The position numbers and the translations under genes are program-made. From Saprospiraceae bacterium (GTDB lineage: Bacteria > Bacteroidota > Bacteroidia > Chitinophagales > Saprospiraceae), in assembly GCA_015490175.1 (NCBI GenBank), contig WFYJ01000287.1, positions 1 through 52,532 on the forward strand: 52,532 nt of DNA. The letters run 5' to 3'. The notes below the pieces were generated by a model. It did not search any database. It was given only the letters and a program-made list of their open reading frames with translations, and was not told where the DNA came from. Below are positions 25,262 to 32,907 of the stretch, in pieces (positions within the stretch are counted from its first letter, which is position 1; every line of letters begins with the position of its first letter).

Positions 25262-26782
25262 TCAAAATTTCGCTTTCATGCCGGCGCGGATGCGCACGCC
25301 CTGAAAGAAGTTCATGCGCACGGGCACCTGGCCGCCATTGGTCGTGTTGAAGGAGGCTTCGAGGATCAGCATGCGGGCAGCCAGCAGGTGCTGCAGGCGC
25401 ATCCCTTCGACGGGCACGTAGGTCGTGGTTTCCCTTTTTTCGATCGGATAGCCGAACTCATTGACGTCGGCCGGCTCGATGAGGAAGGTGGCCGCGTCGA
25501 AGAGCGAGTCGAGCACGCCCTGCTCGTCGGCCAGATAGACCTGTACGGCCATGCCGATGGGCAGCTCGTTTTCGGCCACCAGCTTGATTTCGGCAGCCGT
25601 CATTTCGGTCAGGTTGCCCGGGTTGAAGTCGAAGGTGTCGGTGACGGCAAAGTCGGATGCCTGCCCGTACACCGGCAGCACCACCTCCACCTGAAAGCGG
25701 TAGTAGCTCGAGTCGGTGAGGAAACCGCGGATGGCCGTGTTGCTGTCGGGGTTGGTGAGCGCGTCGATGTCGTAGTCCACGGCCAGCGGGTTGGCGCCGA
25801 GGATTTCTGCGATGTTCGAGTTGTCTTTGTGCAAAACGATGGTCTGGGTCTTCACTTGGCCCACCTCGTCGAGGGTCGGATAGACGAAGTCGAGCCCGCC
25901 GTTGGTCAGCAGCGGGCTTTGCAACTGCAGCACCTGGCCGTCGAGCGTGTAGACGTCGAAAACGTTGACCACGCTGCGCGTGGGCAGGCCGAAGCTGTTG
26001 GTGACGTAGAGGTACACCCTGGGGTCGGCGAAATAGACGTTGCCGCGCCGCCATTTTTCGAGAAATTCGATTTCGATCGTGTCGCGGGCACCGTCGTACA
26101 GGTAATTGCCCAGGTAGCCCTGGATGTAGCTGAATTCCACATTTTGCAAAAGCAGGTAAAAGTCGGAGAGCGTGTCGCGCGTCATGTCGGGCAGGCGCAG
26201 GGCCTCGTAGCGCAGCCACATCCTGCCGTCGGCGTCGGGGGCGAGGCTGTAGCCGGCCAGGTCCACCTCGGGGTTGGGAAAGAGGGGCACGGGCGCGCCG
26301 CCCGAGGGCGGCAGCACGTGCTCCAGCACGAGCGGCTGGCCGTTCTTGCGCAGTTGGGGAAAGCTGACCGTCACCCGTACCGAGTCGGGATGCTTGCTGT
26401 TGAAGAAATACGTCAGCTTGCCCGTTTTGAACAGGGCCGAGTCCACCTCGAGGATGTCGTCGTAGCGGAAGGGCAGCTCGAACAGAGTGTCGGTCACGGG
26501 AATGGGCAACTGCAGCAGCGTAAGAGCGGGGGCCAGGGCGTCTCTGGTGGTGCGTTCGATGGTGTTGCCCCGGTAGCGGATGCGCAGCTCGCCCAATGAG
26601 TCGATTTCGAGCAGGCCCGTGTCGTCGAACGAATTGAGAAATTCCTCGATGGTCACCTCGCCGTGAAAAAGCGGAAAAGCGTATTCAGGCGCCAGGTCGG
26701 TGCGGGCGCGTTCCAGGTCCGACAGGTCGGTGCAGCCAAACAGGCCCGTCAGGGCCATCAGAAGCGGGAGCAGGTTTCTCAT
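25262..26782 (-). CDS. Large lipoprotein of unknown function
   Basis: A 506-residue protein with a lipoprotein signal (MALTGLFGCTD, Cys about 17). The remainder appears all-beta, with alternating hydrophobic strands and many Asp/Glu-rich turns (PEYAFPLFHGEVTIEEFLNS near the N-terminus; RMNFFQGVRIRAGMKAKF at the end). It is not a T9SS cargo: no sorting domain ends it. I recall similar orphan lipoproteins in other Bacteroidota but no assigned role. The start at 26782 gives the signal sequence; the longer frame back to 26890 crosses a hairpin motif and repeat edge. Confidence 0.8.
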   Translation of the reverse strand: MRNLLPLLMALTGLFGCTDLSDLERARTDLAPEYAFPLFHGEVTIEEFLNSFDDTGLLEIDSLGELRIRYRGNTIERTTRDALAPALTLLQLPIPVTDTLFELPFRYDDILEVDSALFKTGKLTYFFNSKHPDSVRVTVSFPQLRKNGQPLVLEHVLPPSGGAPVPLFPNPEVDLAGYSLAPDADGRMWLRYEALRLPDMTRDTLSDFYLLLQNVEFSYIQGYLGNYLYDGARDTIEIEFLEKWRRGNVYFADPRVYLYVTNSFGLPTRSVVNVFDVYTLDGQVLQLQSPLLTNGGLDFVYPTLDEVGQVKTQTIVLHKDNSNIAEILGANPLAVDYDIDALTNPDSNTAIRGFLTDSSYYRFQVEVVLPVYGQASDFAVTDTFDFNPGNLTEMTAAEIKLVAENELPIGMAVQVYLADEQGVLDSLFDAATFLIEPADVNEFGYPIEKRETTTYVPVEGMRLQHLLAARMLILEASFNTTNGGQVPVRMNFFQGVRIRAGMKAKF

Positions 26783-26840
26783 GCAGGTCTTTTTTCGCCG
26801 TGATGTCCCAAGATAGGGCAGGGCAGCATGCGCCGCCTGT

Positions 26841-26854
26841 TTTGCTTTCGCAAA
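26841..26854 (-). repeat. GAAA-hairpin motif, class II (TTTGCGAAAGCAAA)
   Basis: Third exact copy of the 14-base hairpin word, in the upstream region of the large lipoprotein gene; the flanks extend the stem to TTTTGC/GCAAAA. Confidence 0.8.
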
Positions 26855-26882
26855 ATGCCGGTTCTGACGGATGGTTGACCTT

Positions 26883-27008
26883 TTATACACGATTCAAAAT
26901 GGTTTGGGAAATCTGGCGTGCTGGTCAATCGTCCATCGTCCATGGTCTATTGTCCATCGTCCATTGACCATTGTCAAAAATTCCCAAACCGGATTGCGCT
27001 GAGTATAA
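26883..27008. mobile_element. Short MITE-like element (126 bp) with terminal inverted repeats
   Basis: Left end TTATACACGATTCAAAATGG followed by TTTGGGAA (26883-26910) mirrors TTCCCAAACCGGATTGCGCT followed by GAGTATAA (26981-27008). The interior is made of GTCCATCGTCCATTG words. It shares ends with the 7293-7550 element but has a shorter core. Confidence 0.6.
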
Positions 27009-27033
27009 ACTCGATTCAAAGTAGTTCGGGAAA
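27004..27033 (+). repeat. Solo left end of the MITE-like element
   Basis: TATAAACTCGATTCAAAGTA followed by GTTCGGGAA abuts the right end of the previous element and reads in the same direction as a left end. No partner end was found downstream. Confidence 0.5.
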
Positions 27034-27094
27034 CCTGGCAGTGCCGGTCAAGGGGCTTTGATGGGGCATCGGTAAAGGCCATTGAAAAATCAGA

Positions 27095-27250
27095 GCGGTC
27101 GCAACGAGGCAAAGACGCCAAGACGCCAAGACTTTCAATGTTTTTTATTGTAAATCAATTTGTTATCCACAATCTACAATGCCACGTCATCACGTCGTTA
27201 CGATGTCACGCCGTCACGATGTCACGTCGTCACGCCTTCCACGTGCCTTG
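27095..27250. repeat. Repeat-filled gap: GACGCCAAGACGCCAAG and ACGTCGTCACGATGTC words
   Basis: GCAAAGACGCCAAGACGCCA (from 27110) is followed by an AT-rich stretch and then about 70 bases of ACG(T/C)CGTCACG-type words. I see no gene or stable RNA. Confidence 0.6.
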
Positions 27251-27293
27251 CATTTTTCTTCATTCCCTCCCTTTTCATCAACTTTGGGCTTCA

Positions 27294-27306
27294 TTTGCCG
27301 AAAGGC
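27294..27306 (+). repeat. GAAA-hairpin motif, class I
   Basis: Exact copy 15 bases upstream of the cytidylyltransferase ATG. Confidence 0.85.
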
Positions 27307-27321
27307 GAAAAAACAAAGCCC

Positions 27322-28002
27322 ATGAAGCCGACCATTGTGGCCATCGTGCCGATGCGCCATTCGAGCGAGCGGGTGCCCGGCAAGAACTATCGTCCGTTTG
27401 CCGGCAGGCCCCTGTACCACCACATCGTGCGGGCGTTGCTGGCCGTGCCCGACATCGCGAAGGTGGTCATTGACACCGACAGCCCGACCATCATGGAAGA
27501 TGCGGCCAGGCATTTTCCCGAGGTGGTGCTGCTGGAGCGCCCCGAGCACCTGCGCGCCGGCGAAATCCCGATGAACGACGTGTTGCTGCACACCATCGGC
27601 CGGGTCGAAGCCGACTTCTACCTGCAGACGCACAGCACCAATCCACTGTTGTCGGCCGAAAGCATCGCCCGGGGCGTCCGGATTTTCCTGGAACAGTATC
27701 CCGTGTACGACTCGCTTTTCACGGTGACGCGCCTGCAGACGCGCCTGTGGGATCCGCTGGCACGCGCCATCAACCACAATCCGAATATCCTGCTGCGCAC
27801 GCAAGACCTGCCGCCGGTGTACGAGGAAAACTCGTGCATGTATCTGTTCACGCGCGAGATCCTCGAACGCAAGCACAACCGCATCGGCGACCGCCCGTAC
27901 CTGCTCGAAATCCCGCGCGACGAAGCACAGGACATCGACGAGGAAATCGACTTTCAGATTGCCGAGTTTTTGTTCAGGAAAAAATACGGAATGGTAGAGT
28001 GA
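27322..28002 (+). CDS. Acylneuraminate/KDO-type cytidylyltransferase
   Basis: Probably activates a nine- or eight-carbon sugar acid with CTP for surface glycan synthesis. The 226-residue protein begins TIVAIVPMRHSSERVPGKNY, the nucleotide-binding N-terminus (R-x-x-S-x-R-x-P-x-K-N) of NeuA/KdsB-like enzymes, followed by VIDTDSP and DFYLQTHSTNPLLSAESI, and IDEEIDFQIAEF near the end as in CMP-sialate synthetase family members. Other sugar genes are not next to it, so the substrate is open. Start ATG 27322; longer frames back to 27160 are repeat-derived. It is followed 82 bases later by the enoyl-CoA hydratase gene. Confidence 0.88.
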   Translation: MKPTIVAIVPMRHSSERVPGKNYRPFAGRPLYHHIVRALLAVPDIAKVVIDTDSPTIMEDAARHFPEVVLLERPEHLRAGEIPMNDVLLHTIGRVEADFYLQTHSTNPLLSAESIARGVRIFLEQYPVYDSLFTVTRLQTRLWDPLARAINHNPNILLRTQDLPPVYEENSCMYLFTREILERKHNRIGDRPYLLEIPRDEAQDIDEEIDFQIAEFLFRKKYGMVE

Positions 28003-28084
28003 GTGATGCGGTTGAGACTCGCGCGCTCGGAGCCTGAGCCTCGACTTTGCATTCATCGGATTCTTTCCGTCAAAAAACACAACC

Positions 28085-28867
28085 ATGACTTACGAAAACC
28101 TGCTTTTGACCGAAGCCGACGGCATCGTGACCGTGACGATCAACCGGCCCAAGGCGCTCAATGCGCTGAACCGTCGCACGATGCAGGAGCTGAACCACCT
28201 GTTCGGCACCGACCTGCCCGGCCGCGAGGGCCTGAAAGGCGTCATCGTCACGGGTGCGGGCGAGAAATCGTTCGTGGCCGGTGCCGACATCAAGGAGTTT
28301 CTCGACCTGGATGCTGCACAGGGCGAGGCGATGGCGCGCTATGGCCACGAGACCTTTTTCCTCATCGAGCGCTTTGCGCGGCCGGTGGTGGCTGCCGTCA
28401 ACGGCTTTGCCCTGGGTGGCGGCTGTGAGCTGGCCATGGCCTGCCACCTGCGGCTGGCGTCGCCCAATGCGCGCTTCGGGCAGCCCGAGGTCAACCTCGG
28501 CATCATTCCGGGCTACGGCGGCACCCAGCGCCTGATCCAGTACATCGGCAAGGGCAAGGCCATGGAGCTGCTGCTCACGGCCGACATGATCGACGCCGAG
28601 GAAGCGCACCGGCTGGGCCTGGTCAACCACGTGGTGCCGCAAGACCAGTTGCTGGCCAGGGCTGCCGAGCTCATCCAGAAGATCGCTGCCAAGGGTCCGT
28701 TGGCTGTCGCCAAAATCATCGAGCTGGTCAATGCCTTCTATCGCCACGACCTGGACGGCTTCGCCGAAGAGGTCAAGGCGTTTGGCTACACCACCGGCAC
28801 CGAGGATTTCCGGGAAGGGGCGCGTGCCTTCGTCGAGAAGCGCAAACCCGAATTCAAAGGCAAGTGA
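28085..28867 (+). CDS. Enoyl-CoA hydratase/isomerase (crotonase family)
   Basis: Adds water to trans-2-enoyl-CoA in fatty-acid breakdown or a related pathway. At 260 residues it has the standard length. The oxyanion-hole word SFVAGADIKEF and the two catalytic glutamates are present: E115 in GGGCELAMAC and E135 in QPEVNLGIIPGYGG, spaced 20 apart as in mitochondrial crotonase, so true hydratase activity is likely. Its stop overlaps the rimM start (TGATG), although the two functions are unrelated. Confidence 0.93.
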   Translation: MTYENLLLTEADGIVTVTINRPKALNALNRRTMQELNHLFGTDLPGREGLKGVIVTGAGEKSFVAGADIKEFLDLDAAQGEAMARYGHETFFLIERFARPVVAAVNGFALGGGCELAMACHLRLASPNARFGQPEVNLGIIPGYGGTQRLIQYIGKGKAMELLLTADMIDAEEAHRLGLVNHVVPQDQLLARAAELIQKIAAKGPLAVAKIIELVNAFYRHDLDGFAEEVKAFGYTTGTEDFREGARAFVEKRKPEFKGK

Positions 28868-29400
28868 TGGCACGTCCCGACCCGCTCGTACGCATCGGAC
28901 TGACGCGCAAGGCCCATGGCGTGCAGGGCGAGCTGCGCGTGGAGGTGGAGCCGCGCTACCTCGAAGACCTGCTGCACACGCCATTCATCTTTATCGAGTT
29001 GCCCGACGGCATGGTGCCCTTTGCCGTGGAAGAGGTGCGCATGGACCGCTGGCCCATCCTCAAGCTGGAGGGCGTGGACGTGCGCGACGAGGCCGTGCCG
29101 CTGACTTCGCGTCCGCTATGGCTCGCGGAAAAGCACATCCTGCCCGACGACCAGCGCCGGCTCGAGGTGGAAACGCTCGCCTGGGCCTGGGCTGAGGGCT
29201 ACACGCTGGTGGACTGCCGCGCCGGCGTGGTGGGCATCATCGAGGAGGTGCGCGAGTTTCCGCAGCAGGAGATGGCTGTGGTGCAATACGAAGGGCGCGA
29301 GCTGCTCATACCCCTGCACGAGGCCCTTATCGTCGAGGTGGACGACGAGCGGCGCGAGCTGGTGATGGATTTGCCGGAAGGCCTGCTCGAGCTGGGGTAG
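28867..29400 (+). CDS. rimM: Ribosome maturation factor RimM
   Basis: Binds ribosomal protein S19 and helps mature the 30S subunit head. The 177-residue protein has the N-terminal RimM domain (RIGLTRKAHGVQGELRVEVE) and the C-terminal PRC-barrel (LLIPLHEALIVEVDDERREL ending VMDLPEGLLEL). I use ATG 28867, which shares one base with the preceding stop; a GTG directly before it (28864) is the alternative. The usual rpsP and trmD neighbours are absent. A strong terminator follows. Confidence 0.95.
   Translation: MARPDPLVRIGLTRKAHGVQGELRVEVEPRYLEDLLHTPFIFIELPDGMVPFAVEEVRMDRWPILKLEGVDVRDEAVPLTSRPLWLAEKHILPDDQRRLEVETLAWAWAEGYTLVDCRAGVVGIIEEVREFPQQEMAVVQYEGRELLIPLHEALIVEVDDERRELVMDLPEGLLELG
29370..29382 (+). 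repeat. Hairpin motif variant with GGAA loop
   Basis: TTTGCC-GGAA-GGC at the end of rimM, encoding the conserved DLPEG, so the protein alone could explain it. Similar GGAA-loop words are at 9260-9273 (minus) and 31245-31257. Confidence 0.4.
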
Positions 29401-29424
29401 GGCGGCCTGCCGGCAAACAAAAAA

Positions 29425-29465
29425 TGCCCGGAAAGGACAACCCTGCCTTTCCGGGCAACGTTTTT
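29425..29465 (+). terminator. Intrinsic terminator after rimM
   Basis: TGCCCGGAAAGG (29425-29436) pairs perfectly with CCTTTCCGGGCA (29446-29457), then ACGTTTTT. Confidence 0.88.
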
Positions 29466-29531
29466 GATACGTCTCCGAGAGGGTGGGAAGGCGTCCTTTC
29501 CGCTTTTTGTCCCCAAAAAAAGAAGCATGTC

Positions 29532-30821
29532 ATGAAGAAGTTCGTCGTGTTGAGTCTGTTGCTGGCAGTATGCATTTTGCCCGCAAGGGCGGCCTACATG
29601 CTGTTGCCCATGGATGCCGAAAGCCAGACCGACCACCTGAAAGCGTACGGCATCACCTACTGGGTGCTCGAAAACGGCGTAGAGGCCTGGTGGCTGCTCA
29701 ACTATCGGGGGGGCAGCTTTGCCTTTCGGGCAAATCCCGTCTTCGAGAAGGAATGCAAGACGCGCGGGGTGAGCTACGAGATCCTGCCCGATGCGGCCTT
29801 CAACACCATCCTCGAAGAGATCGCCAACCCCGAGGTCAACATGGACGCCATCAAGCTCGAAAAGGCGCCGAAGATCGCCGTGTACACGCCGCCCGAAGGC
29901 TTCAAAAGCCAGCGCGGCGACCGCATCCAGCCCTGGGACGACGCCGTGACCCTGGTGCTCACCTATGCCGAAATCCCTTACGAGACCGTCTATGACGACG
30001 AGGTGTTGGCCGACAAGCTGGCGCAGTACGACTGGCTGCACCTGCACCACGAGGACTTCACCGGCCAGTTCGGGCGCTTCTACGCCAGCTATCACAACTA
30101 TCCGTGGTACAAGGAAAACGTGCGCTTGCTCACCGAGCTGGCCCACAAACACGGCTTCGAGAAGGTGTCGCAACTGAAGCTGGCCGTGGTCAAGAAAATC
30201 AGGGAGTACGTCATCGGCGGTGGTTTCATGTTTGCCATGTGCTCGGCAACGGATACCTACGACATCGCCCTGGCAGCCGACGGCGTGGACATCTGCGCCG
30301 AATACTACGACGGCGATCCCATGGACCCGCACGCACAGGAAAAACTCAACTACGACAATTGCTTGGCGTTCCGCGATTTTCAGCTCAGCATGAACCCGCT
30401 GGAGTACGAGTTTTCGAGCATAGACAACTCGCTGCACCGCAACATCCCGCCCGACCAGGACTACTTCACGCTGTTCGACTTTTCGGCCAAGTGGGATCCG
30501 GTGCCCACCATGCTTACCCAGTGCCACACCCGAACCATCAAGGGCTTCATGGGGCAGACCACGGCCTTCCGCAAGCAGTACCTCAAACCCAACGTGCTGG
30601 TGCTCGGCGAGACGCGCCCCCTCGACGAGGCACGCTACATCCACGGCGAGCTGGGCAAGGGCTTCTGGACGTTCTACGGCGGCCACGACCCCGAAGACTA
30701 CCGCCACTACGTCAACGATCCCGAAACCGACCTGAGCCTGCACCCCAATTCGCCGGGCTATCGCCTCATCCTCAACAATGTGCTCTTCCCCGCCGCGCGC
30801 AAAAAGAAGCGCAAGACGTGA
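29532..30821 (+). CDS. Exported conserved protein often labelled 'asparagine synthetase B'
   Basis: A 429-residue protein with a signal peptide (MKKFVVLSLLLAVCILPARA), so it acts outside the cytoplasm. The mature N-terminus AYMLLPMDAESQTDHLKAYG with ITYWVLENGVEAWWLLNYRG matches, from memory, a Bacteroidota family that databases call asparagine synthetase B. I see no N-terminal catalytic Cys and no PP-loop (SGGxDS) of real AsnB, so the name is doubtful. Later words such as WLHLHHEDFTGQFGRFYASY and GGGFMFAMCSATDTYDIAL recall a glutamine-amidotransferase-like fold with a Cys in GFMFAMCSA. Start ATG 29532; the terminator upstream makes it a separate unit from rimM. Confidence 0.8.
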   Translation: MKKFVVLSLLLAVCILPARAAYMLLPMDAESQTDHLKAYGITYWVLENGVEAWWLLNYRGGSFAFRANPVFEKECKTRGVSYEILPDAAFNTILEEIANPEVNMDAIKLEKAPKIAVYTPPEGFKSQRGDRIQPWDDAVTLVLTYAEIPYETVYDDEVLADKLAQYDWLHLHHEDFTGQFGRFYASYHNYPWYKENVRLLTELAHKHGFEKVSQLKLAVVKKIREYVIGGGFMFAMCSATDTYDIALAADGVDICAEYYDGDPMDPHAQEKLNYDNCLAFRDFQLSMNPLEYEFSSIDNSLHRNIPPDQDYFTLFDFSAKWDPVPTMLTQCHTRTIKGFMGQTTAFRKQYLKPNVLVLGETRPLDEARYIHGELGKGFWTFYGGHDPEDYRHYVNDPETDLSLHPNSPGYRLILNNVLFPAARKKKRKT

Positions 30822-30910
30822 GGGAGCGACAGAGGGAGGGAGTGATAGAGCGACAGAGTGATGGAGAGAGGCGTGAAGGAGTGAAGGAGTGAGGAGTGAT
30901 GGAGTGCGTT
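30822..30910 (+). repeat. Purine-rich GAGTGA/GACAGAG word repeat
   Basis: About 85 bases of GAGGGAG, GACAGAG, GAGTGATGGAG and GAAGGAGTG words directly after the stop codon. It is the reverse complement of the CACTCC-word tract at about 24476-24560. Confidence 0.7.
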
Positions 30911-31014
30911 GTGCCGCTTTGACCGATTTCACCGATTTGCCCGAGGTTTTTTGACCTTTCCGGCAAAATGACGTTGGAGGGCACCTGCCCGCATTGAACC
31001 CAAATGCATTTGAA

Positions 31015-31749
31015 ATGAAGCGATGGACCAACCTTTTTCTCGTGACGATGCTCGGCTTGCTGATGGGGCAGTCGTGCACGGAAAGTGCGAAAGAGCCAAT
31101 CGAGCCGGTGTTTGTCGCAAGTGCCCGCGAACCCGACAGTACGGGCATGTATCTGTGCGAGCTGTTCGTGCAGACGGGCGACTACCGCATCAAGCTGGAT
31201 GAGCTGGTGAATTGCGATACGGCCGGGGCCGCCACCGCACTCGATTTGCCGGAAGGCGCCATTGATGCTGCGGGCGGCTGGTGGGCCGGAGCAGGGGCCT
31301 GGTATGCGCTGGTGCCCGATTCGTCGGGCTGGGCCATCTATCAGCGGCTCGAAGACGAGATGTTGCCCGTGCGCGAATGGCGCCTCTTTGCCCGCCTCGA
31401 CTCCTCCGGCAAGCTGCTGCCGCCGCCTTTTCAAGCCAGCCGGCTGGCGGGCTTCTACGCGCGGCAGCGCGAAGAAGGGGGCGTCGAGGTGCTTTTCCTT
31501 GGCATGAACGGCGGCATGCTGGAAGCCAGGCTCTTCCGGCTCGACTCCTTGCCTGACAGGGAGGCGTTCCACGCGGCCATTGCACAGAGCAGAGCGGTGC
31601 CGCTGGGACTCGTAGAGCTGTACCCCTGGACCAACGAGTGCTACACTTCCATGGGGCCGTGCAAGGTGGAACAGATGCCTGACGGCAAATGGCGCATCGC
31701 GATCGAGACACCGGGCGGCGATTGGACCTACGAACCCGTCGCGCGGTAG
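31015..31749 (+). CDS. Lipoprotein of unknown function (244 aa)
   Basis: Begins MKRWTNLFLVTMLGLLMGQS and Cys at about 21, a lipoprotein signal. The mature part alternates short strands and turns, with four further cysteines (YLCELF, NCDT, ECYTSMGPCK) that could form disulfides. No family was recognised. The ATG at 31015 gives the best signal; a TTG seven codons earlier is possible. It is convergent with the following minus-strand gene with 21 bases between stops. Confidence 0.72.
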   Translation: MKRWTNLFLVTMLGLLMGQSCTESAKEPIEPVFVASAREPDSTGMYLCELFVQTGDYRIKLDELVNCDTAGAATALDLPEGAIDAAGGWWAGAGAWYALVPDSSGWAIYQRLEDEMLPVREWRLFARLDSSGKLLPPPFQASRLAGFYARQREEGGVEVLFLGMNGGMLEARLFRLDSLPDREAFHAAIAQSRAVPLGLVELYPWTNECYTSMGPCKVEQMPDGKWRIAIETPGGDWTYEPVAR

Positions 31750-31770
31750 CCATGAGGGCATTGGGAGGCT

Positions 31771-32331
31771 TCACTGCCACCGCCGCCAGATCTGCCAGTC
31801 GGGATATCCCTGCTTTTCGCGGGCGCGGCGCCGGCGTTCCCGCTTCTTCTGACGCTGCTTTTTCTGGAAGACATTGCCCTTGACGAATACGTAGCGCACC
31901 GACACGCCCGTCTGGGCGTAGAAGCCCTTTTCGCCCCCCGACAGGTTGATGGCCGGCTTGAAGTCCCAGCTCAGCGCCAGCCGTGCAATGGTGAACTCGG
32001 CCCCGCCGATCAGGGTGATGCCGGTGGGCGCTTTCCAGCCGGCATCGGAAGAGGTGCGGAATCCCTTGTGCAGGCCGGCACCGCCGTAGATGTTGAGGCG
32101 ACGGGACAGGATGGGCCGGTGTTGTTCGCCCAGGACTGTCAGCATCATTTCTTCGCGCTGCAGGCTCGACTGCAAGATGACTTCCACGGTAGTGTGTTCG
32201 AGCACCCGCTGCTGGAGCGTCAGCCCCCAGTCGGTGCCCATGCGCAGGCCGGCAGCCGTCGTGTACGACTGGCCCTGCAGCCGGCAAACGGCAAGCATGC
32301 CCAACAAGGCGATCAGCATTCGTCTCTTCAT
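31771..32331 (-). CDS. Small outer-membrane-like protein with a strongly basic C-terminal tail
   Basis: A 186-residue protein with a signal peptide (MLIALLGMLAVCRLQGQSYT) and alternating beta strands (LNIYGGAGLHKGF, ITLIGGAEFTIARLALSWDF, YAQTGVSVRYVF) typical of small 8-strand barrels in Bacteroidota. After the last strand comes an unusual tail of about 35 residues with KKQRQKKRERRRRAREKQ, ending DWQIWRRWQ. The start at 32331 gives the signal; the frame continues upstream to 32442 without a better start. Function unknown. Confidence 0.72.
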   Translation of the reverse strand: MKRRMLIALLGMLAVCRLQGQSYTTAAGLRMGTDWGLTLQQRVLEHTTVEVILQSSLQREEMMLTVLGEQHRPILSRRLNIYGGAGLHKGFRTSSDAGWKAPTGITLIGGAEFTIARLALSWDFKPAINLSGGEKGFYAQTGVSVRYVFVKGNVFQKKQRQKKRERRRRAREKQGYPDWQIWRRWQ

Positions 32332-32392
32332 GCCGCAAAAAACGCAATTGTCCGGCTCGTAGTATCCTTGGCATTGATCCTCGAGGGACTCA

Positions 32393-32405
32393 TTTGCCGA
32401 AAGGC
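32393..32405 (+). repeat. GAAA-hairpin motif, class I
   Basis: Exact copy 62 bases upstream of the minus-strand start at 32331, on the opposite strand to that gene. Confidence 0.85.
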
Positions 32406-32473
32406 CGGAAGAAGAAAATACTGGTAGTGTGTCCCCGATCAACTGATTTCAAACTGAAAAAAGTCCGTGACAA

Positions 32474-32622
32474 CCCCGACTTTGGTCGGGGCAAGCTGTG
32501 ACGCGTGACACGTGACGCGTGTACATTATAGGTAACATATTGATTTAAAATAAAAAACACATTGCGAATCGTTGCGTTCCCGATACTCGGGACAGGCTTT
32601 TGCGTCCCCGACTGGCGTCGGG
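32474..32622. repeat. Cluster of three REP-like CCCGA palindromes and an ACGCGTGACACGTGACGCG word
   Basis: CCCCGAC-TTTG-GTCGGGG (32474-32491), TCCCGA-TAC-TCGGGA (32578-32592) and CCCGAC-TGGC-GTCGGG (32607-32622) are perfect short hairpins sharing the same stem word. Between the first two is a GTGACGCGTG repeat and an AT-rich stretch. No gene is seen. Confidence 0.6.
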
Positions 32623-32654
32623 AACAAGTCGTTGCGCGAGAATTTGGTTTTTTT

Positions 32655-32850
32655 CAGGGGACTCAACCCTCAACCCTCAACCCTCAACATCCGGTAAAAA
32701 CTGCGCGCAAACTGCGTTTTCTGCGCCCGTAGGCTGCGGTTTCAATGGCTGAGAATTCGGGGAACCGAAGAATCGAGTATTTGACAAAATACTGATAATC
32801 AACAAGAAATACTTTAAACTTTAAACTTTAAACCCTAAACTTTAAACCTA
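32655..32850 (-). repeat. Inverted copy of the dispersed intergenic repeats
   Basis: Read on the minus strand: AGTTTAA/GGTTTAAAG units, TTCTTGTTGATTATCAG, TTTTGTCAAATACTCGATTC, a CATTGAAACCGCAGCC block, and GGTTGAGGGTTGAGGGTTGA. The order matches 7361-7450 and the CCGCAG blocks near 24176, so several words travel together. Confidence 0.7.
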
Positions 32851-32907
32851 AACACCTTTTCGGGATACACGATCATCTGTTCAAGACACCACCAAAATAC
32901 TTCCTGC

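Noticed and set aside
27160-27321. N-terminal extension of the cytidylyltransferase
   Set aside because: It is made of ACGTCGTCACG repeat words.
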